This document shows positions 1 to 8,260 of a stretch of DNA of 19,109 bases, piece by piece. Below the pieces are notes generated by a model that searched no databases, was not told where the DNA came from, and saw only the letters and a program-made list of their open reading frames with translations. The stretch's first letter is position 1. Each line of letters begins with the position of its first letter. This stretch comes from DTU063 sp001512695 (lineage in GTDB: Bacteria; Bacillota; Thermosediminibacteria; Thermosediminibacterales; Tepidanaerobacteraceae). The position numbers and the translations under genes were made by a program. The stretch covers positions 1-19,109 of the forward strand of contig JBASOM010000008.1 of NCBI GenBank assembly GCA_049658265.1, given 5' to 3'.

Positions 1-174
1 GTAGGCTTCTTATCAGCTATTTACCAGGGCAGAGTTGCTGCTGCCGGTATAGGCATCGTATCCAAACGGCCTGAAGAAGTAGCCAAGGGAATTACCTTTG
101 CCGCCATGGTAGAAACCTATGCTGTACTTGCACTGCTGGCAACCATATTGATGTTGTTCGGCATCAACGTATAA
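1..174 (+). CDS. ntpK: V/A-type ATPase subunit K (membrane c-ring proteolipid), C-terminal part
   Basis: The last 57 codons of a proteolipid gene that begins before the window. The product would form the rotating membrane ring that carries ions during ATP synthesis or hydrolysis. Seen in the sequence: the end of one helix containing YQGRVAAAG, a short polar loop (SKRPEE), then a final hydrophobic helix with MVETYAVLALLATI. The Glu of VETY (codon at 112-114) is the family's ion-binding carboxylate. From knowledge of Enterococcus hirae NtpK, the Gln of YQGR (codon at 25-27) corresponds to Na+ ligand Gln110 and the Glu to Glu139. This suggests a sodium-type ring, but the other ligands are outside the window. 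It is followed after 13 nt by subunit E, in the usual K-E-C-F-A-B-D order. Confidence 0.93.
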   Translation, partial: VGFLSAIYQGRVAAAGIGIVSKRPEEVAKGITFAAMVETYAVLALLATILMLFGINV

Positions 175-187
175 GGGAGTGTATACC

Positions 188-790
188 ATGGAGGGTATTG
201 CAAAGATAAAGGAAAGGATTTTGGAAGAAGCCCGGGAAGAAAAGGAAAAGATTATTTCAGATGCCAATGCACAGGCTCAGAACATTGTGAAACAATATGA
301 GCAAAAAGCTAAAGATATTCTTGATGATATATTGGAAAAAGCGGGCAAGACTGCTGAAGAAAAAAGGCGCAGAATTCTTTCTATGGCCCAGCTTGAAAAC
401 AGAAAGCAACTGCTGCTGGCAAAACAACAAATAATTGATGAAGTTTTCGAAAGGGCAAAGACTTCCCTTAAAAACGTGCCCCTTGAGAAGTATCAAACTT
501 TAATTGAAAACATGCTTTTGAGCAGTGTCATTACCGGCAATGAAGAGATTATTATTGCCGAACATGACAAAAACAGGATAACACCCGACTTTATACAAAA
601 AATCAACAATACTCTTTCGGGCATGGGCAAGCAGGGAAATCTTAGGATTTCGAAAACCTATGGGAATATGATAGGTGGTTTCGTGCTGAAATCCCAGGAC
701 CTGGAGATAAACAGTACCTTTGACTCCCTTATTGATATAGAAAGGGAAGAACTGGAAACAGAAATTGCCAAAATTCTATTCGAGGAGTGA
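188..790 (+). CDS. ntpE: V/A-type ATPase subunit E (peripheral stalk)
   Basis: A 200-residue subunit E, one half of the E/G peripheral stalk that holds the catalytic A3B3 head against the membrane stator. The N-terminal half (about residues 1-100) is a highly charged coiled coil rich in Glu, Lys, Ala and Gln (IAKIKERILEEAREEKEK). The C-terminal half is a mixed globular domain ending in IEREELETEIAKILFEE, as expected for the family. I chose the ATG at 188 because GGGAG (175-179) lies 8 nt upstream. An in-frame GTG at 179 would overlap that site and add only three residues. The stop is 4 nt before subunit C, so translation is probably coupled. Confidence 0.93.
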   Translation: MEGIAKIKERILEEAREEKEKIISDANAQAQNIVKQYEQKAKDILDDILEKAGKTAEEKRRRILSMAQLENRKQLLLAKQQIIDEVFERAKTSLKNVPLEKYQTLIENMLLSSVITGNEEIIIAEHDKNRITPDFIQKINNTLSGMGKQGNLRISKTYGNMIGGFVLKSQDLEINSTFDSLIDIEREELETEIAKILFEE

Positions 791-794
791 TTAA

Positions 795-1796
795 ATGGCG
801 AAAGACACAGATTTCCTATATGTTTCAGCCCGAATAAAACATTTAGAAACCAAACTCCTCGGCAGAAGCGATATCGAACGAATACTCGATGCTCCGGGCC
901 CGGAAGAAGCAGTTAAAGTGCTTAGCGATACCGAGTACGGCAGTGATTTAGCCGAAATGGAAAATATATACGAGTTTGAGAAAGTCCTGGACAAGAGCAT
1001 GATAAGGACAATCAGGACTTTGAAGGAATCTTTCTCGAACCACGAGTTCATAAGATTCTTCACCATGAAACATGACTTCCACAATTTAAAGGTAATCGTT
1101 AAGGCAATGATTTCGGGTACCGAGAATGGGAACCTGTCTCATCTAGCAGAGATTCCTCCTGAAGAGATAAAAAAATATGTCCAGGAGGAAACAGGTGCCG
1201 ATATACCTGATGAGCTAAAAGCAGCTTACGATAGAGCGGTGGAAGCTTATGAGCTGACCAAAGACCCTCAGCAAATTGATTTTGCTTTAGACCAGGCACT
1301 TTTTGATAATTTAGAAGAAATTGTTAAGGTGTCAAGAGATTCATTTTTGCAAGAATACTTGACCGCTCTTTCGGACCTGACAAATATAAAGATAATGATG
1401 AGACTTAAAAAAATGGATGCAGATATTCGAACTCTCGACAATGCCTTAGTAAGTGGCGGAAGCTTGTCAAAGGAATTCTTTAAAGAGAAATACTTTGAAA
1501 GCAGTCAAAGCCTAATTGACGCTCTTGACAACACTCCGTACAAGCAACTTGTGGAAGAAGGCATCAGCCAGTGGGAATCAACGGGCAGCCCTTCTCTTTT
1601 TGAAAAATTGATAGACAATTTCCTGATTTCACTGGCAAGACGCGGCCTTTACAAACCATTTGGGTCTGAAACGGTCATAGGTTACCTGGCTGCTCGGGAA
1701 AACGAAATAAAACTTCTCAGGATCATAATGGTGGGAAAGATTAACGGCATATCTTCGGATATGATAAGGGAGCGATTGAGAGATGTCTACGTATAA
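795..1796 (+). CDS. ntpC: V/A-type ATPase subunit C (central-stalk socket, subunit d equivalent)
   Basis: A 333-residue, almost entirely alpha-helical subunit C, which sits on the c-ring and couples it to the D/F central shaft. Family features visible are the N-terminal FLYVSARIKHLETKLL, the ATP-synthase C/AC39-type pattern RFFTMKHDFHNLKVIVKAM around residues 85-105, and the C-terminal GYLAARENEIKLLRIIMVGK. The last resembles the conserved end of the family, where a typical sequence is A-R-E-x-E-x-x-x-x-R. The ribosome binding site GAGGAG lies at the 3' end of subunit E (782-787). The 3' end overlaps the start of subunit F by 14 nt. Confidence 0.93.
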   Translation: MAKDTDFLYVSARIKHLETKLLGRSDIERILDAPGPEEAVKVLSDTEYGSDLAEMENIYEFEKVLDKSMIRTIRTLKESFSNHEFIRFFTMKHDFHNLKVIVKAMISGTENGNLSHLAEIPPEEIKKYVQEETGADIPDELKAAYDRAVEAYELTKDPQQIDFALDQALFDNLEEIVKVSRDSFLQEYLTALSDLTNIKIMMRLKKMDADIRTLDNALVSGGSLSKEFFKEKYFESSQSLIDALDNTPYKQLVEEGISQWESTGSPSLFEKLIDNFLISLARRGLYKPFGSETVIGYLAARENEIKLLRIIMVGKINGISSDMIRERLRDVYV

Positions 1797-2118
1797 GATA
1801 GCTGTAGTAGGGGATAGAGATACGGTTTTGGCATTTAAGTCTCTGGGTGTTGACGTCTTTCCCGTCTTGAATGAAAGAGAAGCCAATTTTACAATTACCA
1901 GGCTCGCGAACGAAAACTATGCGGTGATTTTTGTTACGGAGCAGATTGCCAAGGAAATCCCGGAAAAAATAGCCCAGTACAGGAGCCAGATGCTTCCTGC
2001 TATTACCCTTATTCCAAGTAACCGGGGCACCCTTGGAATTGGAATAGGAGAAGTGAAAAAATCCGTGGAAAAAGCCATTGGAGCAGATATCTTATTTGGA
2101 AGAGAGGGAGAGGAATGA
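1783..2118 (+). CDS. ntpF: V/A-type ATPase subunit F (central shaft)
   Basis: A 111-residue subunit F (called NtpG in Enterococcus hirae), which binds subunit D to form the rotating central shaft and can modulate ATPase activity. It opens with YKIAVVGDRDTVLAFKSLGV, the family's Rossmann-like first strand and loop. It continues with VIFVTEQIAKEIPEKI and LPAITLIPSNRGTLGIG, all typical of the compact alpha/beta fold, and ends with a helix (VKKSVEKAIGADIL). The start lies inside the end of subunit C. The stop overlaps the ATG of subunit A in an ATGA arrangement (2115-2118), so F and A are very likely translationally coupled. Confidence 0.93.
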   Translation: MSTYKIAVVGDRDTVLAFKSLGVDVFPVLNEREANFTITRLANENYAVIFVTEQIAKEIPEKIAQYRSQMLPAITLIPSNRGTLGIGIGEVKKSVEKAIGADILFGREGEE

Positions 2119-3887
2119 CAAACGGTGTAGTAGTAAAAGTTTCCGGTCCCCTCGTTGTGGCAACGGGACTGCCCCAAGCCAAAATGTTCGACGTGGTCAG
2201 AGTGGGCCAGCAAGGCCTTATCGGTGAAGTTATAGAAGTTCATGGTGAAAAACTTTCCATACAGGTTTATGAAGAGACATCAGGCTTAGGCCCCGGGGAT
2301 CCGGTGGTTTCAACAGGTGTTCCCCTTAGCGTTGAACTGGGACCGGGACTGCTGGAGAGGATGTTTGATGGAATCCAGCGCCCCCTTGAAGCAATTGAAA
2401 AGCAAGCGGGAAGTTATATTACAAGAGGTATCGACATACCCGCTCTTGATCGAGAGAAAAAATGGGATTTTGTACCCACCGCCAAGCAGGGTCAGAAGGT
2501 TACCGGTGGCGATATCATAGGAACGGTGCAGGAAACGGTAATAGTTGAGCACCGCATAATGGTGCCCCCCGGAATATCCGGTGAGATAGTAGAAATCTAC
2601 GAAGGCAGCTTTACCGTTACAGATACTGTTGCAAAGATAAAAACTGATAGTGGCGAGATTATCGATGTAGCAATGATGCAGAAATGGCCTGTTAGAATGA
2701 CACGGCCTTATAAGGAAAAAGTTCCGCCGGAAGAACCCATGTCAACTGGGCAAAGAGTAATCGACACCTTTTTCCCAGTCACAAAAGGTGGAACGGCATG
2801 TATACCGGGGCCTTTTGGCAGTGGAAAAACAGTAGTACAGCATCAGCTGGCAAAATGGGCCGATGCAGAAATCGTTGTTTACATCGGCTGCGGTGAGCGG
2901 GGCAACGAGATGACTGATGTTCTCTTGGAATTCCCTGAACTTATCGACCCCAAGACCGGTGAGCCCCTGATGAAAAGGACGGTCCTCATTGCCAACACAT
3001 CCAACATGCCCGTTGCAGCTAGAGAAGCTTCTATATACACCGGCATAACTATAGCCGAATACTTCAGGGACATGGGCTACAGTGTTGCATTGATGGCTGA
3101 TTCCACCTCCCGTTGGGCAGAAGCCCTTAGAGAAATGTCCGGTCGACTTGAAGAAATGCCCGGTGACGAAGGATATCCCGCATACCTTTCCCGAAGGCTT
3201 GCGGAGTTTTATGAAAGGGCAGGCAGAGTCATGACCATCGGCAGTGAGGAAAGGGAAGGTGCCCTAACCGTCGTAGGTGCCGTTTCTCCTCCAGGCGGTG
3301 ACCTTTCAGAACCGGTAACCCAGGCAACCCTTAGAGTAGTAAAGGTATTCTGGGCACTAGATGCTTCCCTGGCATATGCCAGGCATTTCCCGGCCATCAA
3401 CTGGCTGACAAGTTACTCACTGTATTCCGATACTGTCGAAGAATATATGAGCAAACAAATAGCCCCTGACTGGAAAGACTTGAGGACAGAAGCAATGAGG
3501 CTTCTCCAGGAAGAGTCCAGTTTGCAGGAAATCGTCCGACTGGTGGGTATTGATGCCCTTTCGATAAAGGACAGACTTATACTGGAAGTGGCCCGTTCCA
3601 TCAGGGAAGACTTTTTGCATCAAAACGCCTTCCATGATGTGGACACATATACTTCATTGAACAAACAATATAGGATGTTAAAGCTCATTTTCATGTTCTA
3701 TGAAGAAGCCCAAAAGGCCATTGAAAAAGGTGTTGTGTTCTCCGAAATAGAAAATCTACCAGTTCGGGAACGAATTGCCAGGGCAAAATACTCCGATGAA
3801 AAAGATACACATATCTTCGATGAAATCGAAAAAGAGTTAAAGCAGCAGATTGAAACGCTAATGGAAGGGGGGAGCCTAGATGATTAA
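2115..3887 (+). CDS. ntpA: V/A-type ATPase catalytic subunit A
   Basis: A 590-residue catalytic A subunit. Three copies alternate with subunit B and hydrolyse or make ATP. Visible features in order: N-terminal beta barrel; the insertion specific to A subunits (about residues 110-190, including GDIIGTVQET); the P-loop GPFGSGKT at residues 232-239, with the nucleotide-binding Lys at 238; the catalytic Glu in GCGER at 261; SVALMADSTSRWAEALREM around the Walker B region; and SPPGGDLSEPVTQAT. Lys238 and Glu261 coincide with E. hirae NtpA numbering, so the chain looks complete. The P-loop differs slightly from the common GAFGCGKT. It overlaps F by 4 nt and B by 8 nt. Confidence 0.97.
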   Translation: MTNGVVVKVSGPLVVATGLPQAKMFDVVRVGQQGLIGEVIEVHGEKLSIQVYEETSGLGPGDPVVSTGVPLSVELGPGLLERMFDGIQRPLEAIEKQAGSYITRGIDIPALDREKKWDFVPTAKQGQKVTGGDIIGTVQETVIVEHRIMVPPGISGEIVEIYEGSFTVTDTVAKIKTDSGEIIDVAMMQKWPVRMTRPYKEKVPPEEPMSTGQRVIDTFFPVTKGGTACIPGPFGSGKTVVQHQLAKWADAEIVVYIGCGERGNEMTDVLLEFPELIDPKTGEPLMKRTVLIANTSNMPVAAREASIYTGITIAEYFRDMGYSVALMADSTSRWAEALREMSGRLEEMPGDEGYPAYLSRRLAEFYERAGRVMTIGSEEREGALTVVGAVSPPGGDLSEPVTQATLRVVKVFWALDASLAYARHFPAINWLTSYSLYSDTVEEYMSKQIAPDWKDLRTEAMRLLQEESSLQEIVRLVGIDALSIKDRLILEVARSIREDFLHQNAFHDVDTYTSLNKQYRMLKLIFMFYEEAQKAIEKGVVFSEIENLPVRERIARAKYSDEKDTHIFDEIEKELKQQIETLMEGGSLDD

Positions 3888-5262
3888 AGAATACAGAACC
3901 GCACGGGAAATTGCCGGTCCCCTTATGATGGTGGAAAATGTTGAAGGTGTTAAGTACAATGAGCTAGTTGAAATTGAAACAGGTAGCGGAGAGATACGCA
4001 GAGGACAGGTATTAGAGGTTGACGGCGACAAGGCATTGGTCCAGCTTTTTGAAGGCTCAACTGGTCTTAACATAAATGATTGTAAGATAAGATTTTTGGG
4101 CAAGAGCATCCAGTTGGGCGTATCTATAGATATGCTGGGTAGGGTCTTTGACGGATCAGGAAGGCCCAAGGACAATGGCCCTAAGATAATCCCTGAGCAG
4201 CGCCTTGACATAGACGGAAACCCCATAAACCCAACGGCCAGGGACTATCCCTCGGAGTTTATCCAGACCGGTATTTCAGCAATAGACGGCTTAAACACTC
4301 TTGTGCGGGGTCAAAAGCTTCCCATCTTTTCAGGCTCCGGCTTGCCCCATGCACAGCTAGCAACTCAGATTGCAAGACAGGCTAAAGTCTTGGGCACCGA
4401 GAGCAAATTCGCCGTGGTATTTGCAGCCATGGGCATAACCTTTGAAGAGGCCAATTACTTTATATCAGACTTTAGGAGGACAGGTGCCATTGACCGTTCG
4501 GTGCTTTTCATAAATCTGGCTGACGACCCTGCAATTGAACGTATTTCAACTCCCCGAATGGCCCTTACTTGTGCAGAGTTTTTAGCCTTTGAAAAGGAAA
4601 TGCACGTCCTGGTTATCTTAACCGACATGACCAACTACTGTGAAGCACTTCGGGAAGTATCAGCTGCCCGAAAGGAAGTACCTGGCCGCCGTGGCTATCC
4701 GGGATACCTATATACTGACCTTTCCACTATATATGAAAGGGCAGGTCGTCTCAAGGGCAAAAAAGGATCCATCACACAGATACCGATACTGACCATGCCT
4801 GAAGATGATAAGACCCACCCAATTCCTGACCTGACGGGTTATATTACCGAAGGCCAGATAATTTTGAGCCGCGAACTTTACAGGAAAGGTGTAATGCCGC
4901 CAATAGACGTGTTACCTTCACTTTCAAGGCTTAAAGACAAGGGTATCGGAAAAGGCAAGACCAGGGAAGACCATGCCGACACCATGAACCAGCTGTTTGC
5001 GGCATATGCCAGAGGTAAGCAGGCGAAGGAGCTGGCAGTAATCCTCGGTGAAGCGGCCCTCAGCGATACGGATAAGCTCTTTGCAAAATTTGCCGATGAA
5101 TTTGAAACGCGGTACGTTTCCCAGGGAGAAAACGAGGACAGGAGCATAGAAGAGACCCTCAACTTAGGGTGGGAACTCTTGACAATTTTGCCGAAGACGG
5201 AACTCAAGCGTATTCGAGACGAGTATATCGAAAAATACCTGCCTAAAAAAGGAGAAGAGTAA
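3880..5262 (+). CDS. ntpB: V/A-type ATPase non-catalytic subunit B
   Basis: A 460-residue B subunit, the regulatory partner that completes each catalytic interface. It keeps the fold of the A subunit but has SGSGLPHAQL (residues 151-160) where A has a P-loop, as expected for a non-catalytic subunit. Other hallmarks are GRRGYPGYLYTDLSTIYERA (269-288) and the alpha/beta-family signature PPIDVLPSLS (340-349), followed by Arg350. That residue aligns in number with the arginine finger of E. hirae NtpB, which acts on the neighbouring A subunit. The start ATG lies inside the end of the A gene, with a strong AGGGGGGAG ribosome binding site at 3866-3874. Confidence 0.97.
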   Translation: MIKEYRTAREIAGPLMMVENVEGVKYNELVEIETGSGEIRRGQVLEVDGDKALVQLFEGSTGLNINDCKIRFLGKSIQLGVSIDMLGRVFDGSGRPKDNGPKIIPEQRLDIDGNPINPTARDYPSEFIQTGISAIDGLNTLVRGQKLPIFSGSGLPHAQLATQIARQAKVLGTESKFAVVFAAMGITFEEANYFISDFRRTGAIDRSVLFINLADDPAIERISTPRMALTCAEFLAFEKEMHVLVILTDMTNYCEALREVSAARKEVPGRRGYPGYLYTDLSTIYERAGRLKGKKGSITQIPILTMPEDDKTHPIPDLTGYITEGQIILSRELYRKGVMPPIDVLPSLSRLKDKGIGKGKTREDHADTMNQLFAAYARGKQAKELAVILGEAALSDTDKLFAKFADEFETRYVSQGENEDRSIEETLNLGWELLTILPKTELKRIRDEYIEKYLPKKGEE

Positions 5263-5264
5263 AC

Positions 5265-5891
5265 ATGCAGACTCGGGTAAATCCAACCCGGATGGAGCTT
5301 ACGCGGCTGAAGCGCCAGATAGTCATAGCCCGGCGCGGGCACAAACTATTAAAAGACAAGCAGGATGAATTAATAAAAAAGTTTGTCGATATGGTCAAAG
5401 AAAACAAAAGGCTTCGGGAGGAAGTTGAGAAGGAATTGCAAATGGCCTTCAAGAACTTCATAATAGCCCGGAGTCAAATGCCCCAGGAAGTATTAGAAGA
5501 GAGCTTGATGATTCCCTCTGCCCGGGTCAGTATTGATGTTAGCAAGGAAAACATTATGAGCGTCAATGTGCCCAAGATTAAAATCAACAAAGAAGAAGGC
5601 AGCAACATATTTTCATATGGCCTTGCTACAACATCGGCAGAGCTGGACAGCGCCATAACCATATTGTCAAGGATGCTGGAAAAGATGCTGAAACTATCAG
5701 AAATCGAGAAAGCCTGTCAGCTGATGGCCGATGAAATAGAGAAGACCCGCCGCAGGGTAAATGCGCTAGAATATGTAATGATACCGACCATGGAAGAAAA
5801 TATAAAATATATAACGATGAAACTGGATGAAAACGAACGCAGCACCATAACAAGGCTCATGAAGATTAAAGAAATGGTTATGGAAGCTTAG
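5265..5891 (+). CDS. ntpD: V/A-type ATPase subunit D (central shaft)
   Basis: A 208-residue subunit D, the long antiparallel coiled coil that turns inside the A3B3 head and connects to subunit F and the c-ring. The N-terminal NPTRMELTRLKRQIVIARRG followed by HKLLKDKQDEL is the signature of the family. The C-terminal helix (VNALEYVMIPTMEENIKYI, then ITRLMKIKEM) is likewise conserved. A GGAGAAG site ends 7 nt before the ATG. The gene follows B after 2 nt and is the last of the operon, being followed directly by a strong hairpin terminator. Confidence 0.95.
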   Translation: MQTRVNPTRMELTRLKRQIVIARRGHKLLKDKQDELIKKFVDMVKENKRLREEVEKELQMAFKNFIIARSQMPQEVLEESLMIPSARVSIDVSKENIMSVNVPKIKINKEEGSNIFSYGLATTSAELDSAITILSRMLEKMLKLSEIEKACQLMADEIEKTRRRVNALEYVMIPTMEENIKYITMKLDENERSTITRLMKIKEMVMEA

Positions 5892-5895
5892 AATT

Positions 5896-5937
5896 AAAAA
5901 CCCTCTACTGCGAAAAAAGCAGTAGGGGGTTTTTTAA
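5896..5937 (+). terminator. Intrinsic terminator of the ATPase operon
   Basis: CCCTCTACTGC (5901-5911) pairs with GCAGTAGGGGG (5918-5928 or thereabouts) around a GAAAAAA loop. This gives an 11-bp stem with one T-G pair, followed by a run of T to 5935. An A-run precedes the stem, so it could also work on the other strand. It begins only 9 nt after the ntpD stop. Confidence 0.92.
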
Positions 5938-6030
5938 ATGAACAAACTAAAAAGTCGGCAAATGCAAAAAAATTGTGCTCCAACAGACAAAAACAGGCAG
6001 TATTCACTGAAGGAAATATATGGCACATAC

Positions 6031-6092
6031 TAGAATCTAAGCATAAGTTTGGGCAAAGGGGTAATAATCTTGAATGAGGGGAATAGAATCTA
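6031..6092. repeat. Two copies of the palindrome TAGAATCTA upstream of ywmB
   Basis: The 9-nt sequence TAGAATCTA (TAGA and TCTA arms around a central A) occurs at 6031-6039 and again at 6084-6092. The two starts are 53 bp apart, close to five helical turns. Both lie between the ATPase terminator and the ribosome binding site of the ywmB-like gene, where a promoter or operator would be expected. I cannot assign a -10/-35 pair in this stretch with confidence. Confidence 0.4.
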
Positions 6093-6124
6093 GAGAATAC
6101 TTGTAAGTATGGGGGGTGGCTTTA

Positions 6125-6871
6125 ATGAAGCTTGTGAAGAGCCTTATTGTATTTATTTTAATTACCTTGTTGACTCCGGGAGTGACTTTGAGTAGGGATA
6201 ATGAACAAGTACTGCAGGAAGCATTAAATGCAGCAGGTGCAGAGCCGGATGTGATAGATATCGTTGATTGGTCTGTAATAAACAGGGAGTTCCTTGAATT
6301 CGCGCAAATGGAAAATTGTCGCGATAAAATCATAGATATATTCGAAATAGGGGAAAAAACTTTTGATATTATAAAGGAAAACAGCGAATCATATCGAATA
6401 TTAAACACTAGAGTTCAGTTAGATTCCGAAACATTTTTACATATCATTCTTCAATCCGTTCGACTACCTGAAGAATATGAAAAAGAGCCTCAAACGTACC
6501 TGGTAGTAAATGTAAGTGGCAGGAAATTTGATAATTTTGTATACTATGGGAAGAAAGTCCAAGAAGCTGTGCTGTCACTTGGAGGAGAGTCAAAAATTAC
6601 CTCTTGTGTTACAGGCTATTTTAATGGTAAACTAGATGAGGCCGAGCAAGACCAAATCCTTGAGAATATTTACGATTGTCTTAAAATTTCCCACAAGCAA
6701 ATAATGAAAGACGAGTATACTTTTAGCCTTATGGGATACAGCCCCTTATTTGTAGATTGCATAGAAATTATGGATAAATGTTACAATGTAAACATCGCCA
6801 TCAGATATAACTTGGAAGATGATAAGACGTATATATGGATTGGGATACCGGTTATTTCAATAGAATATTAA
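6125..6871 (+). CDS. ywmB: YwmB family secreted protein (TATA-box-binding-like fold, DUF1779)
   Basis: A 248-residue protein with an N-terminal signal-like segment (MKLVKSLIVFILITLLTPGV), so it is probably exported or membrane tethered. There is no lipobox. The C-terminal half contains SKITSCVTGYFNGKLDEAEQ, FSLMGYSPLF and the ending TYIWIGIPVISIEY. I recognise this ending as typical of YwmB, which in Bacillus subtilis also lies just before murAA. The biochemical role of the family is not known to me. The position before murA hints at a cell-envelope role, which is inference. The ATG at 6125 was chosen because the GGGGGGTGG run (6111-6119) ends 5 nt upstream; an in-frame GTG at 6116 lies inside that site. 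The gene is more AT-rich and less conserved than its neighbours. Confidence 0.8.
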   Translation: MKLVKSLIVFILITLLTPGVTLSRDNEQVLQEALNAAGAEPDVIDIVDWSVINREFLEFAQMENCRDKIIDIFEIGEKTFDIIKENSESYRILNTRVQLDSETFLHIILQSVRLPEEYEKEPQTYLVVNVSGRKFDNFVYYGKKVQEAVLSLGGESKITSCVTGYFNGKLDEAEQDQILENIYDCLKISHKQIMKDEYTFSLMGYSPLFVDCIEIMDKCYNVNIAIRYNLEDDKTYIWIGIPVISIEY

Positions 6872-6909
6872 AACACTACTAGTATACTGTACAATCGGAG
6901 GGGAAGTCG

Positions 6910-8160
6910 TTGTCAAGCATTGTCATTGAGGGAGGCAGGCCCCTAAAAGGCACGGTCAAAATTAGCAGTGCCAAAAACGCAGTACTGCCCGTTATAGCCG
7001 CCTCACTGCTCACCGAGTCCGAATGCATTATTGAAGATGCGCCTGAACTTGAAGATGTCAAAGTCATGACGGAAGTTCTAAATTCCTTGGGAGCGAAAGC
7101 TCTGCGGGAAGGAGATTCTATAAAGATAAGTGCCGGTACAATTGATAGTTTCGAGGCCCCCTATGATTTAGTGCGAAAAATGAGGGCTTCTTTTTTGGTA
7201 ATGGGTCCCTTGCTTGCAAGAAAGGGACGAGCCCGCATATCCATGCCCGGAGGTTGTGCTATCGGTTCAAGGCCAATAGATTTACACCTAAAAGGCTTTG
7301 CCGCTTTAGGGGCCCAAATTGAGCTGGGTCATGGATTTGTGGAAGCAAAATGCGATAAGCTCAAAGCTGCGACTATATACCTGGATTTTCCCAGTGTAGG
7401 AGCAACGGAAAATATAATGATGGCTGCAGCCCTGGCAGAGGGACAGACCATCATTGGAAACGCAGCCAAGGAGCCTGAAATAATCGACGTTGCCAACTTC
7501 TTAAACTCCATGGGAGCCAAGATCCGGGGTGCCGGCACCGATATCATTAAAATCGAGGGAGTTAAGGAACTTTCGGGAATCTCATACACCGTTATACCTG
7601 ATAGAATCGAAACTGGCACTTATTTAGTGGCAGGCGCTATAACTGGAGGAAATGTACTGCTGGAAAATGTGGTGCCCGAACACCTAAAACCCGTAATAGC
7701 CAAACTCATCGAGTGCGGTGCAGATATTACCGAGGAGCCTGAAGGCCTTCGGGTAATTGGCTGCGAAAGACCTGTTGCTTCAGATGTTAAAACCATGCCC
7801 TATCCCGGATTTCCTACGGACATGCAGGCCCAGATCATGGCCTTTTTGAGTAAAGCATGCGGGACTAGCATGGTTATAGAAACGGTTTTCGAGAACCGCT
7901 ACATGCACGTGGAAGAGCTAAAGCGCATGGGTGCCAAAATTAAAATTGAGGGTAGAAGTGCTGTCGTAGAAGGAGTGGAAAAACTTTCCGGGGCCCCCGT
8001 TAAAGCTACGGACCTTCGGGCCGGAGCGGCATTGATTTTAGCAGGCCTTGCAGCAGAAGGTACCACCAAGGTAATGCACACTTACCACATCGACAGAGGT
8101 TATGTAGATATAGTTGGGAAGTTGAAAAACCTAGGAGCTAATATAAAAAAAGTAGATTGA
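6910..8160 (+). CDS. murA: UDP-N-acetylglucosamine 1-carboxyvinyltransferase (MurA)
   Basis: A 416-residue MurA, the cytoplasmic enzyme that transfers enolpyruvate from PEP to UDP-GlcNAc, the first committed step of peptidoglycan synthesis. Seen: SSAKNAVLPV near the N-terminus with the substrate-binding Lys22-Asn23 pair; MPGGCAIGSRPIDLHLKG with the catalytic Cys at residue 116, whose presence predicts fosfomycin sensitivity; FPTDMQAQ with Asp304, equivalent to the general-base Asp305 of E. coli MurA; and the final RGYVDIVGKLKNLGA. The start is TTG at 6910 behind GGAGGGGAAG (6897-6906). An upstream ATG is absent. It lies 38 nt after the ywmB-like gene and probably shares its transcript. It ends in a terminator. 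Confidence 0.96.
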   Translation: MSSIVIEGGRPLKGTVKISSAKNAVLPVIAASLLTESECIIEDAPELEDVKVMTEVLNSLGAKALREGDSIKISAGTIDSFEAPYDLVRKMRASFLVMGPLLARKGRARISMPGGCAIGSRPIDLHLKGFAALGAQIELGHGFVEAKCDKLKAATIYLDFPSVGATENIMMAAALAEGQTIIGNAAKEPEIIDVANFLNSMGAKIRGAGTDIIKIEGVKELSGISYTVIPDRIETGTYLVAGAITGGNVLLENVVPEHLKPVIAKLIECGADITEEPEGLRVIGCERPVASDVKTMPYPGFPTDMQAQIMAFLSKACGTSMVIETVFENRYMHVEELKRMGAKIKIEGRSAVVEGVEKLSGAPVKATDLRAGAALILAGLAAEGTTKVMHTYHIDRGYVDIVGKLKNLGANIKKVD

Positions 8161-8163
8161 AAG

Positions 8164-8191
8164 TGCAGGTTCTTCGGGACCTGCATTTTTT
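8164..8191 (+). terminator. Intrinsic terminator after murA
   Basis: A nine-pair stem starting TGCAGGTTC and closing GGGACCTGCA is capped by a TTCG tetraloop with a C-G closing pair (the very stable cUUCGg type). Six T residues follow (8186-8191). It starts 3 nt after the murA stop and separates murA from spoIID. Confidence 0.93.
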
Positions 8192-8195
8192 ATAT

Positions 8196-8224
8196 TCATA
8201 TATCCCTCCGAAGGCTAATAAAAT
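8196..8224 (+). promoter_or_regulatory. Possible sigma-E promoter of spoIID
   Basis: TCATATA (8196-8202) resembles the sigma-E -35 element (KMATATT). AATAAAAT (8217-8224) resembles the -10 element (CATACAHT, 6 of 8) at a 14-nt spacing. It sits between the murA terminator and the spoIID ribosome binding site, and spoIID is a sigma-E gene in Bacillus subtilis. The -10 match is imperfect in an AT-rich region, so this is tentative. Confidence 0.33.
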
Positions 8225-8260
8225 ATAATGTTATTTTATTTCATGGTTTGGAGGGATTGC

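Noticed and set aside
8228..8260. Earlier ATG for SpoIID
   Set aside because: It has no ribosome binding site, whereas GGAGGG is placed correctly for the ATG at 8261.
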